A program made the translations under genes and the position numbers. The notes beneath the pieces were generated by a model. It was given only the letters and a program-made list of their open reading frames with translations. It did not search any database and was not told the origin of the DNA. This document shows positions 46,867 to 56,322 of a DNA stretch of 64,000 nt, one piece after another. Within the stretch, counting starts at the first letter, position 1. Each line of letters starts with the position of its first letter. The DNA lies in assembly GCF_011759585.1 (NCBI RefSeq), contig NZ_JAAOYV010000001.1:930001-994000 (forward strand), given 5' to 3'. This DNA comes from Frigoribacterium endophyticum (GTDB taxonomy: Bacteria > Actinomycetota > Actinomycetes > Actinomycetales > Microbacteriaceae).

Positions 46867-47928
46867 TCAGAGGCGGGTGTCTCCCGAGCGGGGGACGACG
46901 TCGGTGTCGACGAGCTGCTCCCACAGCCCGGCGCCGTCCGGGGCGGAGACCCAGACGGCGTCGCTGCCCTGCGCGTGCTCGGAGCGCGAGCGCCCGCCGG
47001 CCAGGACGGCCTCGCTGGGCGACAGCTGGCGGATCGCGACGGCCGCGACGTTCTCCGGGTGGTCGCGGAGGAACCGCCCGTAGAGCTCCTCGTCGTGCTG
47101 CCCGTCGTCGCCGACCAGCAGCCACCGCATGTAGGGGAACTCCTCGGCGAGACGGTCGAGCGAGCCCTGCTTGTGCAGGCGGCCGCTGCGGAACCACCGG
47201 TCGTGGGTCGGCCCCCAGTCGGTCAGCAGCAACGGGCCGCTCGGGTAGAGGTTGCGCGACAGGAAGCGCGACAGCGTCGGCGCGACGTTCCAGGCGCCGG
47301 TCGACAGGTAGATCACGGGGCAGCCGCCCGCGGCCGTGTGCAGCCGTTCGTAGAGGACGGCCATGCCGGGCACCGGGCGCCGGGCGTGCTCGTTGAGCAC
47401 GAAGGTGTTCCACGCCGCGAGGAAGGGGCGGGGGAGCGAGGTGACCATGACCGTGTCGTCGATGTCCGAGACGATGCCGAAGCGGGCGTCGGCGTCGATC
47501 ACGACCACGGGGGCCTCGATCGGCGGCGAGCCCTCGGTGCTCAGGGTGACGAGGTGCCACCCCGGCTCGAGGTCGACCTCGATCCGGGCGTCGAGCACCC
47601 CGCCGCGGTCGGTGGTGACCTGCACGGTGCGGCCGCCGACCGTCACGTCGACGACGGCCCGCTCGACCGGCACGCTGGTGAAGCTCCGCCAGCCGCGCAC
47701 GTTGAGGCGGTCGGTGCCGTCGAGCGAGCCCGTGCGCGTGAGGAGCACGCGCGACAGCACCCGCACCCAGCCGGCCGAGCCGTAGCCCGAGTACGGCACG
47801 ATCGTCGGGAGCAGTCCCCGCTTGCGGGCCCGCTTCTCGCGGAACCGGTGCACCGAGTTCTCGAGTCGGGCGGCGCGGTGCAGGAGGGGCTCGACGGCGG
47901 ACGACGTCACCGTTCGGGGGTCGGGCAT
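46867..47928 (-). CDS. App1/DUF2183 family phosphatase-like protein
   Basis: The 353-aa protein has the DUF2183 catalytic block GIVSDIDDTVMVTSLPRP (DxDxT of the HAD-like App1 phosphatidate phosphatases), followed by VIYLSTGAWNVAPTL and LLVGDDGQHDEELY. The first 150 residues form a beta-rich domain (VEVDLEPGWHLVTLS). In yeast App1 dephosphorylates phosphatidic acid; bacterial members are uncharacterised. ATG 47928 has GAGGAT 6 nt upstream, an imperfect leaderless -10. Confidence 0.85.
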   Translation of the reverse strand: MPDPRTVTSSAVEPLLHRAARLENSVHRFREKRARKRGLLPTIVPYSGYGSAGWVRVLSRVLLTRTGSLDGTDRLNVRGWRSFTSVPVERAVVDVTVGGRTVQVTTDRGGVLDARIEVDLEPGWHLVTLSTEGSPPIEAPVVVIDADARFGIVSDIDDTVMVTSLPRPFLAAWNTFVLNEHARRPVPGMAVLYERLHTAAGGCPVIYLSTGAWNVAPTLSRFLSRNLYPSGPLLLTDWGPTHDRWFRSGRLHKQGSLDRLAEEFPYMRWLLVGDDGQHDEELYGRFLRDHPENVAAVAIRQLSPSEAVLAGGRSRSEHAQGSDAVWVSAPDGAGLWEQLVDTDVVPRSGDTRL

Positions 47929-47963
47929 GCGGTCATCCTCCCACGCCGCCGCACGCTGACGGG

Positions 47964-48686
47964 TCAGACCGGGTCGACCAGCGACGGCGAGTCGACGCCG
48001 ACGCGGCCGACCTCGGGCGACACCTCGTGCACCTGCAGCCGGGCGGCGACCTCGTCGACGAGCCCCGAGACCCCCTGCAGCAGGTCGTCGTCGCCCTCGG
48101 TCTCCGGGTCGAGCCAGTCGTCCATGACGTCGGCCCCGACCAGCACGGGCATGCGGTCGTGCACCTCGGCGAAGGGCCCCGAGGAGGCGCGGGTCAGCAC
48201 CGCCGTCGAGAGCAGCCACCGAGACGGCGACCCCACGGCGGCCGCCGGGTCGCGCCACCACTCGTACAGGGCGGCGAAGAGCATCACCTCGTCGTCGGGC
48301 AGGCTCACGTAGACCGGGCGCTTGCTGCCGTCCGGCCGGACCTGCCACTCGTACCAGCCGTTGGCGGGCACGAGCCCGCGTCGGGAGGCGACGGCCTCGC
48401 GGAAGGTCGGCTTCTCGGCCGCGGTCTCGACCCGGGCGTTGAAGAGGGGGGCGCCGACGGGGCCGGGGGAGCCCGCCGCGACGAAGCCCCACCGCGCCGA
48501 GGCGAGCCGTCGCACCGGCGGCCCGCCCGCGTCGTCGCCCCGGGGCGCGGCGTCGACGAGCAGCGACACCGGGCGGGTCGGAGCGATGTTCCAGGAAGGG
48601 TCTGGGAGAGTGTCACCCGATACATCAACGTCGAACAGGGCCACCAGGTCGCTCGAGGCGCGCGCCATCACGAATCGTCCGCACAT
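47964..48686 (-). CDS. SRAP/HMCES-type abasic-site DNA-protein crosslinker
   Basis: The 240-aa protein has the SRAP active site: Met-Cys start (MCGRFVMA), where Cys2 becomes the N-terminus and crosslinks abasic sites, plus NIAPTRPVS, FNARVETAAEKPTFR, ANGWYEWQ with the Glu, and EVHDRMPV with the His. Such proteins (YedK, HMCES) shield abasic sites in single-stranded DNA. ATG 48686 is mandatory because Cys must be residue 2. No LexA box was seen upstream. Confidence 0.93.
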   Translation of the reverse strand: MCGRFVMARASSDLVALFDVDVSGDTLPDPSWNIAPTRPVSLLVDAAPRGDDAGGPPVRRLASARWGFVAAGSPGPVGAPLFNARVETAAEKPTFREAVASRRGLVPANGWYEWQVRPDGSKRPVYVSLPDDEVMLFAALYEWWRDPAAAVGSPSRWLLSTAVLTRASSGPFAEVHDRMPVLVGADVMDDWLDPETEGDDDLLQGVSGLVDEVAARLQVHEVSPEVGRVGVDSPSLVDPV

Positions 48687-48858
48687 GCGTCCATTCTCGG
48701 GGCAGCGACCGACAGTGGCCGACACCCGGTCGCCGGAGCCCCCGACGGGGCGCCTGCGAGGCCGGCCAGGCGGGCCTGCGCGCCGCCGTCGACCGACGGC
48801 CGGCTCCGACGTCCAGCACCGTGCCCGGCACCCGCCGGCACCGCACCAAGGAGGAACG

Positions 48859-49506
48859 TTGCTCGTCACCGACGTCAATGAAGCACTGCCCGGGGGATCG
48901 TCACTGCTCAGGAACGAGCCGGTCCAGGCGCGCAGCACCGCGCGCCTCACGGGCCTGCTCGACGCCGCGGCCTCGATCATCGACGAGATCGGCTACGAGC
49001 GGCTCACGACCGCGATGGTCGCCGAGCGCGCCGGCGCCTCCATCGGCACGGTCTACCGCTACTTCCCCGACCGCATCGCGGTCGTCGACGCCCTGGCGCT
49101 CCGCTGCACCCAGCGTCTCGTCGCCGGCGTGTCGGCGGCGGTGGCCGCCGACGGCGTCGACGACTGGCGTCAGGCCCTCGACGCCGTCATCGACACGGAG
49201 GTCGAGATGTACCGCTCCGAGCCGGGCTTCCGGTCCGTGAGCTTCAGCGACGCCCCCGAGCTGGGCGCCGACGGGGGAGCGCCGGCCGCGCACCCCCTGG
49301 CCGAGAGCCTCTCCGCCCTCCTCGCCGACCGCTTCGGCGTCGTCCGCGACGACGCGAGCGACCTGGCCGTCCAGGTCGTCGTCGAGATCGGCGACGCGCT
49401 CCTGGCGCGGGCCTTCGTCGCCGGCGGCGACGGCGACCCCCGCTTCGTCGAGGAGTGCCGTCGAGCCGTGCGGGGCTATCTCGAGCCCGTCCTCACGGTG
49501 GCCTGA
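48859..49506 (+). CDS. TetR-family transcriptional regulator
   Basis: The 215-aa regulator has an N-terminal helix-turn-helix (TTAMVAERAGASIGTVYRYF, DRIAVVDALAL) and a ligand-binding C-terminal domain. The start is TTG 48859: it is the only in-frame initiator at the right distance (5-6 nt) from a perfect AAGGAGG at 48848-48854. It lies upstream of the osmoprotectant importer on the same strand with a 183-bp gap, so it may or may not control it. Confidence 0.85.
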   Translation: MLVTDVNEALPGGSSLLRNEPVQARSTARLTGLLDAAASIIDEIGYERLTTAMVAERAGASIGTVYRYFPDRIAVVDALALRCTQRLVAGVSAAVAADGVDDWRQALDAVIDTEVEMYRSEPGFRSVSFSDAPELGADGGAPAAHPLAESLSALLADRFGVVRDDASDLAVQVVVEIGDALLARAFVAGGDGDPRFVEECRRAVRGYLEPVLTVA

Positions 49507-49689
49507 CCCGCCTCCTCACCGTCCCTCCGCGGCCCGGCCGCCGTCGTCCGCCCAGCGCGGCGTGGGCGGCCGTTCTACGTCACGACTCGGCCACGGAGGC
49601 GGCGACGAGGTGCCCCCGTCGGGGGAGTGTGGTTGGGTGGTGGCCCTGGCAAGTGTCGATCCGTGCTGCCCACGAGGAATGAGCCACCC

Positions 49690-50577
49690 ATGATCGAGTT
49701 CCGCTCGGTGAGCAAGCAGTACCCCGACGGCACCCGCGCCGTGGACGACTTCAGCCTCGTCATCCCCTCCCGCAAGACCACCGTCTTCGTCGGGTCGAGC
49801 GGCTGCGGCAAGACGACCATCCTGCGGATGATCAACAGGATGGTCGACGCCACCTCGGGCACCATCGAGATCGACGGTCAGTCGATCGCCGGCCTCGAGC
49901 CGGTGGCCCTGCGCCGCAGCATCGGCTACGTGATGCAGAACTCGGGCCTGCTCCCGCACCGCAAGGTCGTCGACAACATCGCCACCGTGCCCGTGCTCAA
50001 GGGCATCGGCAAGAAGGAGGCCCGCGAGCGCGCGCTGGAGCTGATGGACACCGTCGGCCTCGACCGCTCGCTGGCCGACCGCTACCCGAGCCAGCTCTCG
50101 GGCGGGCAGCAGCAGCGCGTGGGCGTGGCCCGCGGCCTCGCCGTCGACCCGAACATCCTCCTGATGGACGAGCCGTTCGGCGCGGTCGACCCCCTGGTCC
50201 GCTCCGACCTCCAGCAGGAGCTCATCCGGCTGCAGCGCGAGCTCGACAAGACCGTCGTCTTCGTGACCCACGACATCGACGAGGCCTTCTACCTCGGCGA
50301 CCAGGTCGTCATCCTCGAGAAGGGCGGCCGGATCGCCCAGCAGGGCACGCCCGCCGAGATCCTCTCCGACCCGGCGAGCGACTTCGTCGCCGACTTCGTC
50401 GGGTCGAACCGCGGCAAGCGCGCGCTGCACATCGAGCAGACCGCGACGGGCCAGGTCGTGGTCGACGAGTCCGGCCGAACGACGGGCGTCCTCACGCAGC
50501 CCGTGCCCGTGCTCCAGGCAGAGGCCGGTGCCCCCGGGGCGCCGGGTGCCCCGGCGCAGGGTGGGCACGCGTCGTGA
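49690..50577 (+). CDS. Osmoprotectant ABC importer ATPase (OpuCA-like, no CBS domains)
   Basis: The 295-aa quaternary-amine ATPase has Walker A GSSGCGKTT, signature LSGGQQQRVG, Walker B ILLMDEPFGAVDPLV and the H-loop VTHDIDEAFYLGD. Unlike OpuCA of Bacillus (about 380 aa) it ends soon after the ABC domain, with only a short Ala/Pro/Gly tail in place of the CBS pair that senses ionic strength. ATG 49690 follows GAGGAATGAG. First of four coupled genes. Confidence 0.9.
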   Translation: MIEFRSVSKQYPDGTRAVDDFSLVIPSRKTTVFVGSSGCGKTTILRMINRMVDATSGTIEIDGQSIAGLEPVALRRSIGYVMQNSGLLPHRKVVDNIATVPVLKGIGKKEARERALELMDTVGLDRSLADRYPSQLSGGQQQRVGVARGLAVDPNILLMDEPFGAVDPLVRSDLQQELIRLQRELDKTVVFVTHDIDEAFYLGDQVVILEKGGRIAQQGTPAEILSDPASDFVADFVGSNRGKRALHIEQTATGQVVVDESGRTTGVLTQPVPVLQAEAGAPGAPGAPAQGGHAS

Positions 50578-51257
50578 ACTGGATCTGGTCGAACACCGAC
50601 TACATCTGGGACAAGACGCTGGTCCACCTCGGGCTGAGCGTGCCGCCCGTGATCCTGGCCTTCGTGATCTCGCTGCCGATCGGGTGGCTGGCCAACCGCT
50701 TCCCGGTCGTCCGCGGGGTGCTGCTCACCGCCTCCGGCCTCATCTACGCGGTGCCGTCGTTCGCCCTGCTCGTGGCGCTGCCCGGCATCATCGGCCTCTA
50801 CCCGCTGCGGAGCAACACCAACCTCATCGTGGCGCTGACCCTGTACGGCGTGGCCCTCATGGTGCGTTCGACCGCCGACGGGCTGCGGGCCGTCGAGCCC
50901 GACGTGCTGCAGTCGGCCACGGCGATGGGGTACTCCGGCTGGCAGCGCTTCTGGCGCGTCGAGTTCCCGCTCGCCGGCCCCGTCCTGCTCGCCGGTCTCC
51001 GCGTGGTCGTCGTCAGCACCGTCAGCCTCGCGACCGTCGGCGGCATCCTCGGCATCAACGGGCTCGGCCTGCTCTTCAACGACGGCCTGCAGCGCAGCAT
51101 CCTCGCCGAGATCGGCACGGGCATCGTGCTGACGATCGTCATGGCCCTAGTGCTCGACGGCCTGCTCGTCCTGCTCGGTCGCGTCCTCCTGCCCTGGGCC
51201 GACCAGGGTGCGCGCGACCGGCGCCGCGTCCGCCAGGCCGGGGAGGTGACCGCGTGA
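50574..51257 (+). CDS. Osmoprotectant ABC importer permease
   Basis: The 227-aa integral-membrane permease has about six helices and an EAA-like loop LQSATAMGYSGWQRFWRVEFP. It belongs to the ProW/OpuCB type that forms a heterodimer with the next gene's product. GTG 50574 overlaps the ATPase stop. Confidence 0.9.
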   Translation: MNWIWSNTDYIWDKTLVHLGLSVPPVILAFVISLPIGWLANRFPVVRGVLLTASGLIYAVPSFALLVALPGIIGLYPLRSNTNLIVALTLYGVALMVRSTADGLRAVEPDVLQSATAMGYSGWQRFWRVEFPLAGPVLLAGLRVVVVSTVSLATVGGILGINGLGLLFNDGLQRSILAEIGTGIVLTIVMALVLDGLLVLLGRVLLPWADQGARDRRRVRQAGEVTA

Positions 51258-51997
51258 ACGCCTTCCTCGACGCCCTGGCGTGGCTCGGCGACCCGGTCCA
51301 CCTCACGGGGGCGAACGGCGTGCCGGCCCGTCTCGGGCAGCACGTCACCTACTCGGTGATCGCCGTGCTCATCGCGGCCGTGGTCGCGATCCCGCTCGGG
51401 TTCCTGATCGGGCACACCGGCAAGGGGCGCACGGTCGCGGTCGCGCTCACCGGCGGCGTCCGGGCCCTGCCCACCGTCGGCATCGTCTTCCTCCTCGCGC
51501 TCCTGCTCGGCATCGGCATCAGCGCGCCGATGATCGCGTTCGTGGTGCTCGCGATCCCGTCCATCCTCGCCGGGGCGTACTCCGGCTTCGAGGCCGTCGA
51601 CCGCGCGACGATCGACGCGGCCCGCGCGGTCGGCATGACGGAGTGGCAGATCGTCACGCGCGTGGAGCTCCCGCTCGGCCTGCCCCTCCTCATCGGCGGG
51701 CTCCGCTCCGCGCTGCTGCAGGTCGTCGCCACGACCACCATCGCGGCCACCGTGGGCGCCGGCGGCCTGGGCATCTACATCTTCACGGGCCTCCGGTCGA
51801 ACGACTACACGCAGATGTTCGCGGGGTCGATCGTCGTGATCGCCCTCGCCGTCGTGCTCGAGGTCGTCTTCTCGGTGCTCCAGCGACTCGTCGTCCCGGC
51901 CGGCGTCACCGCCGCGGGGCGCCCCCTCGACACCCGCGTGACGACCTCCCGGTCGGCCGCGGCGAAGGCAACATCCCTCCAGGAAGGAACACAGTGA
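51254..51997 (+). CDS. Osmoprotectant ABC importer permease, second subunit
   Basis: The 247-aa permease (ProW/OpuCD type) has the coupling loop TIDAARAVGMTEWQIVTRVE and the GGLRSALLQVVATTTIAATV segment typical of glycine betaine/choline/carnitine permeases. GTG 51254 overlaps the preceding stop. Confidence 0.9.
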   Translation: MNAFLDALAWLGDPVHLTGANGVPARLGQHVTYSVIAVLIAAVVAIPLGFLIGHTGKGRTVAVALTGGVRALPTVGIVFLLALLLGIGISAPMIAFVVLAIPSILAGAYSGFEAVDRATIDAARAVGMTEWQIVTRVELPLGLPLLIGGLRSALLQVVATTTIAATVGAGGLGIYIFTGLRSNDYTQMFAGSIVVIALAVVLEVVFSVLQRLVVPAGVTAAGRPLDTRVTTSRSAAAKATSLQEGTQ

Positions 51998-52926
51998 TCA
52001 ACACAGCGAAGAAAGGCCGGCTCACCGTTCTCGGTGCGGTCGCGATCGGGGCCATGGTGGCCCTGGCAGGGTGCGCGTCGAGCGACCCGCTGAGCGACGG
52101 AGGAGGAGATGCCTCGGCGTCGTCCGACACCATCGTCGTCGGCTCGCAGCAGTACTACTCGAACGAGATCATCGCCGAGCTCTACGCCCAGGCCCTCGAG
52201 GACGGCGGCTACACCGTCCAGCGCGAGTACCAGATCGGCCAGCGCGAGGTCTACCTCCCCGAGCTCGAGTCCGGCGACATCGACGTCTTCCCCGAGTACA
52301 CCGGCAACCTCCTGCAGTACTACGACAAGGAGTCGACGGCGAAGTCGCCCGAGGAGGTCGAGGCCGCCCTGGCCGACGCCCTCCCGGAGGGCCTGACCGC
52401 GCTCACCGCCTCCGAGGCGTCCGACCAGGACAGCTACACCGTGACCAAGGAGTTCTCCGAGGAGAACGACATCACGAGCCTGGCCGACCTCAAGGACTAC
52501 GACGGCACCCTCGCCGTCGGGGCGCCGCCGGAGAACGCCGAGCGCCCCTACGGCCCTCCCGGGCTGAAGAGCATCTACGGCGTCGACGTCACCTCGACCC
52601 CGATCGACGACGGAGGCGGGCCCCTCACGGTCAAGGCCCTCCTCGACGGCAGCGTCCAGCTCGCCGACGTCTACACGGCCAGCCCGCTGATCGCCGAGAA
52701 CGACCTCGTCACCCTCGACGACCCGGAGAACATGATCCTGCCGCAGAACGTGGTGCCGATCGTCTCCGACAAGGTCGACCAGGGCGCGCAGGACATCATC
52801 GACGCCGTCGACGCCGCCCTGTCGGCGAAGGACCTGCAGGAGCTCAACGCGAAGAGCCAGACCGACCAGGAGTCGTCGGCCACCATCGCGAAGGACTACC
52901 TGACGTCGAAGGACCTCATCGGCTGA
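51994..52926 (+). CDS. Osmoprotectant-binding lipoprotein (OpuCC/ProX-like)
   Basis: The 310-aa protein has a lipoprotein signal peptide with lipobox ALAGC at about residues 22-26 and a type II binding fold of the OpuAC family (TIVVGSQQYYSNEIIAELYA; EYQIGQREVYLPELESGDID; VFPEYTGNLLQYY). The ligand is a quaternary amine such as glycine betaine, choline or carnitine. GTG 51994 overlaps the permease stop, with AGGAAGGA ahead. It is the last gene of the operon. Confidence 0.92.
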   Translation: MINTAKKGRLTVLGAVAIGAMVALAGCASSDPLSDGGGDASASSDTIVVGSQQYYSNEIIAELYAQALEDGGYTVQREYQIGQREVYLPELESGDIDVFPEYTGNLLQYYDKESTAKSPEEVEAALADALPEGLTALTASEASDQDSYTVTKEFSEENDITSLADLKDYDGTLAVGAPPENAERPYGPPGLKSIYGVDVTSTPIDDGGGPLTVKALLDGSVQLADVYTASPLIAENDLVTLDDPENMILPQNVVPIVSDKVDQGAQDIIDAVDAALSAKDLQELNAKSQTDQESSATIAKDYLTSKDLIG

Positions 52927-52943
52927 TCGTCGGTCCACACCAG

Positions 52944-52980
52944 CGGAGGGGCCGGGCGCGCACAGCGCCCGGCCCCTCCG
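52944..52980 (+). terminator. Terminator after the osmoprotectant operon
   Basis: A perfect 16-bp stem (52944-52959 with 52965-52980) with a GCACA loop lies 18 bp beyond the last stop. Confidence 0.85.
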
Positions 52981-53029
52981 TCGTGCCGGGACAGGCCCGG
53001 GGGCAGGCGCCGGGGGCGGGCGTCGCGGC

Positions 53030-53704
53030 TCAGAGGTGGGCGTCGTCCTCCGGGGGGCGACCGTCCCCGTGCCCCATGTGCCGCGCCTCCCGCCGGTGGA
53101 CGACCTTCTTCACCACCAGCACGAGCACCAGGAACGCGGCGACGATGCCGACGAAGACGTAGCCAGCGTGGTGCAGCTGGTCGGCGAGCTCACGGTAGCT
53201 CCCGGCCGCCGCGGCGCCGACCGACACGTACGCCGTGGCCCAGAGCAGGCAGGCGGGCGTCGTCCAGGTGAGGAAGGTGCGGTAGCGCATGGGGCTCGTG
53301 CCGACCGTGAGGGGGATCAGCGAGTGCAGCACGGGCAAGAAGCGGGAGATGAAGACGGCGATGCCGCCCCGCCGCGCCAGGTAGGCCTCGGCCCGGGCCC
53401 AGTTCGCCTCGCCGAGTCTCCGTCCGAGCCTGCTGTGCCGGATGGCGGGGCCGAAGTGCCGGCCGAGGGCGAAGCCGACGCTCTCGCCCACCAGCGAGCC
53501 GACGACCAGCGCGGCGACGAGCAGCACCCCCTCGAGCGGTGACGCGACGGCGGTCGCCGACACGATGGCGACGGTGTCGCCGGGCACGACGAGGCCGAGC
53601 AGCACGGAGGTCTCGAGCACCATCGCGAGCCCCGCGAGGAGCGTCCGGAGGAGCGGGTCGACCGACTGCACGAGGTCGAGGAGGCCGGTCAGCACGTCGT
53701 TCAC
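53030..53704 (-). CDS. DedA-family membrane protein
   Basis: The 224-aa protein has the DedA/VTT domain: LGLVVPGDTVAIVSATAV with the re-entrant P-GDT motif, GRHFGPAIRHSR and FISRFLPVLHSLIPLTVGT with the key Arg. DedA proteins act as undecaprenyl-phosphate or phospholipid flippases in the envelope. GTG 53704 is chosen because a -10 lies 7 nt upstream. Confidence 0.9.
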   Translation of the reverse strand: MNDVLTGLLDLVQSVDPLLRTLLAGLAMVLETSVLLGLVVPGDTVAIVSATAVASPLEGVLLVAALVVGSLVGESVGFALGRHFGPAIRHSRLGRRLGEANWARAEAYLARRGGIAVFISRFLPVLHSLIPLTVGTSPMRYRTFLTWTTPACLLWATAYVSVGAAAAGSYRELADQLHHAGYVFVGIVAAFLVLVLVVKKVVHRREARHMGHGDGRPPEDDAHL

Positions 53705-53711
53705 CCGGCCG

Positions 53712-53717
53712 ATCCTA
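53712..53717 (-). promoter_or_regulatory. -10 element (TAGGAT) of the DedA gene, leaderless type
   Basis: On the minus strand TAGGAT ends 7 nt before GTG 53704, with no ribosome binding site between. Confidence 0.6.
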
Positions 53718-53778
53718 TTCACAGGCAGCCGTGAGGCGGCCGCCCCCCTATGCAACGGGTGTTGTCTAACGATCGTCC

Positions 53779-53784
53779 TACGCT
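53779..53784 (+). promoter_or_regulatory. -10 element (TACGCT) of cydABDC
   Basis: TACGCT predicts a leader of about 86 nt before cydA. The sequence just upstream contains an ACGATCGT palindrome, but no known oxygen- or redox-regulator site is recognised. Confidence 0.5.
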
Positions 53785-53876
53785 GAGATCGTCCCGCCGA
53801 CGTGACGCCCTCCGTCCCCCTCGAGGAAGAAGACGACAGTGCTCTCGACCCTCACCACCCGCGGGCCGGGCCGCTC

Positions 53877-55289
53877 ATGACCGAGCTGCTCGATCCGCTG
53901 CTGCTCTCCCGCTGGCAGTTCGGCCTCACGACCATCTACCACTTCCTGTTCGTGCCGCTCACGATCGGCATGGCGTTCACCGTCGCCGCCTTCCAGACCG
54001 CCTGGGTGCGCACCGGCCGGGTGCACTACCTCCAGCTGACGCAGTTCTTCGGCAAGATCTTCCTGATCAACTTCGCCATGGGCGTCGTGACCGGCATCGT
54101 CCAGGAGTTCCAGTTCGGCATGAACTGGTCCGACTACTCGCGCTTCGTCGGTGACGTCTTCGGCGCGCCCCTCGCGCTCGAGGGCCTGCTGGCGTTCTTC
54201 CTCGAGGCCACCTTCATCGGCGTCTGGATCTTCGGCTGGGACAAGGTGCCCGCGAAGCTCCACCTCGCGAGCATCTGGGGCGCGACGGTCGGGAGCGTCC
54301 TGTCGGCGTACTTCATCATCGCGGCCAACGCCTTCATGCAGAACCCCGTCGGCTTCGACATCAACGAGGAGAAGGGCCGGGCCGAGCTCACCGACATCGT
54401 CGCGGTGCTGACCAACAAGGTGGCCCTGGCGGCCTTCCCGCACACGATCTTCGCCTGCTTCATGGTCTCCGCCGCCGTCATCGTCGCGGTGGCCAGCTGG
54501 CACCTGAGCCGGAACCAGAACCTCGAGACGATGCGCCCCGCGCTGCGCTTCGGCCTGTGGACGATGGTCGTCGCCGGTGGCCTGACCGTGCTCACGGGCG
54601 ACCAGCTCGGCCTCGCCATGGTCGAGACGCAGCCGATGAAGATGGCGGCGGCGGAGGCCCTGTACAAGACCTCGACGGGGGCCGACGCCTCCTTCTCGAT
54701 CTTCACGCTCGGCACCCCCGACGGCGTCCACGAGCTGTTCAGCCTGCGCGTGCCGTACCTGCTCTCGTTCCTCTCCACCCACACGTTCGACGGTACCGTC
54801 GAGGGCATCAACGACCTGCAGGCCCAGTACGTGCAGCTCTACGGCCCGGGCGACTACACCCCGATCATCTGGGTCACCTACTGGTCGTTCCGCTGGATGA
54901 TGGGCCTCGGCATGGTCGCGGTCATGGTCTCGGTCGTCGGCCTCTGGGTCACGCGCCGGGGGCGCCTGCCCCAGAACCGCTGGGTGTGGCGGGCCGCGGT
55001 GTGGACCTTCCCGCTGCCGCTCCTGGCCATGGTCGTCGGTTGGGTCTTCACCGAGATGGGCCGCCAGCCCTGGCTCGTCTTCGGCCTGCTCAAGACCGCC
55101 GACGGCGTCTCGCCCAACGTCACGGGCCTCGAGGTGCTGATCTCCCTGCTCGCCTTCACGGCCATCTACGGGACCCTCGCGGTGGTCGAGTTCCGGCTCA
55201 TCCTCCGCGCCGCCCAGAAGGGCCCGGCCGGGCCCCCCAGGGTCGACGCCGAGACCGGCGCCGTCACCCACGAAGCGACCGTCTACTGA
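53877..55289 (+). CDS. cydA: Cytochrome bd ubiquinol oxidase subunit I
   Basis: The 470-aa subunit carries the haems and quinol site of the high-affinity terminal oxidase. Features are LLSRWQFGLTTIYHFLFVPL with the b595 His ligand (about residue 22), NFAMGVVTGIVQEFQFGMNW, and GWVFTEMGRQPWLVFG near the C-terminus. About nine helices are present and the Q-loop is of the short type. ATG 53877 gives the family N-terminus; a 25-codon in-frame extension upstream lacks support. Confidence 0.96.
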   Translation: MTELLDPLLLSRWQFGLTTIYHFLFVPLTIGMAFTVAAFQTAWVRTGRVHYLQLTQFFGKIFLINFAMGVVTGIVQEFQFGMNWSDYSRFVGDVFGAPLALEGLLAFFLEATFIGVWIFGWDKVPAKLHLASIWGATVGSVLSAYFIIAANAFMQNPVGFDINEEKGRAELTDIVAVLTNKVALAAFPHTIFACFMVSAAVIVAVASWHLSRNQNLETMRPALRFGLWTMVVAGGLTVLTGDQLGLAMVETQPMKMAAAEALYKTSTGADASFSIFTLGTPDGVHELFSLRVPYLLSFLSTHTFDGTVEGINDLQAQYVQLYGPGDYTPIIWVTYWSFRWMMGLGMVAVMVSVVGLWVTRRGRLPQNRWVWRAAVWTFPLPLLAMVVGWVFTEMGRQPWLVFGLLKTADGVSPNVTGLEVLISLLAFTAIYGTLAVVEFRLILRAAQKGPAGPPRVDAETGAVTHEATVY

Positions 55290-55307
55290 TGGAAGGCGCA
55301 CCCTGAC

Positions 55308-56312
55308 ATGGACCTCCCCACCCTCTGGTTCGGCATCATCGCCTTCCTCTTCGTCGGCTACTTCGTGCTCGACGGGTTCGACTTCGGCGTCGGCATGTCG
55401 CTGCCCTTCCTGGGCCGTGACGACACCGACCGCCGCGTCCTGATCAACACCATCGGGCCCGTCTGGGACCTGAACGAGACCTGGGTCATCGTGGCCGGGG
55501 CCGCGCTCTTCGCGGCCTTCCCCGAGTGGTACGCGACGATGTTCAGCGGCTTCTACCTGGCCCTCCTGCTCATCCTGCTCGCGCTCATCGCCCGCGGGGT
55601 CTCGTTCGAGTACCGCCACCAGCGGCCGGAGGCGCGGTGGAAGCGCCGCTTCGACCTCATGATCACGGTGGGCTCGGCCGTGCCCGCATTCCTCTGGGGC
55701 GTGGCGTTCGCCAACGTCGTCCGGGGCGTGCCGCTCGACGCCGGCTTCAACTACACGGGCACCTTCCTCGACCTGCTCAACCCCTACGCGCTGCTCGGCG
55801 GGCTCACGACCCTGCTGCTCTTCTTCACCCACGGCGTCGTCTTCGTCTCGCTGAAGACCGACGGCGAGATCCGGGAGCGGGCACGTCGGCTCGCGGTGCG
55901 GTCGGGCGCGGCGACGATCGTGGTCGCCGCGGGCTTCCTCGCGACCACGTCGCTGATGCACGGCACGCTGGCGTCCACCGTCCTCTCCGTCGCGGCGGCG
56001 GCCACGCTGGTGGCCTCGTTCGTCGCGAACCTCCGTGGCCGTGAGGGCGTCGCGTTCGCCACGATGGCCGTGACGATCGGCCTCGCCGTCGTCAGCCTGT
56101 TCGCGGCGCTCTTCCCCGCGGTGATGCCCGCGAGCAACGACCCGGCGAACAGCCTCACCATCGCCAACGCGGCGAGCTCGACCTACACGCTCACCGTCAT
56201 GAGCTGGGTGGCGCTCGTCTTCGTGCCGCTGATCCTCGCCTACCAGGGCTTCACGTACTGGATCTTCCGCAAGCGCGTGACGCGGGCGGCGATCCCCGTC
56301 GCGGCGCACTGA
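55308..56312 (+). CDS. cydB: Cytochrome bd ubiquinol oxidase subunit II
   Basis: The 334-aa subunit opens DLPTLWFGIIAFLFVGYFVL and contains GFDFGVGMSLPFLGRDDTD and PVWDLNETWVIVAGAALFAA, all diagnostic for CydB. About eight helices. It follows cydA by 18 bp with GGAAGG as ribosome binding site. Confidence 0.96.
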   Translation: MDLPTLWFGIIAFLFVGYFVLDGFDFGVGMSLPFLGRDDTDRRVLINTIGPVWDLNETWVIVAGAALFAAFPEWYATMFSGFYLALLLILLALIARGVSFEYRHQRPEARWKRRFDLMITVGSAVPAFLWGVAFANVVRGVPLDAGFNYTGTFLDLLNPYALLGGLTTLLLFFTHGVVFVSLKTDGEIRERARRLAVRSGAATIVVAAGFLATTSLMHGTLASTVLSVAAAATLVASFVANLRGREGVAFATMAVTIGLAVVSLFAALFPAVMPASNDPANSLTIANAASSTYTLTVMSWVALVFVPLILAYQGFTYWIFRKRVTRAAIPVAAH

Positions 56313-56322
56313 CGGGAGGGCC

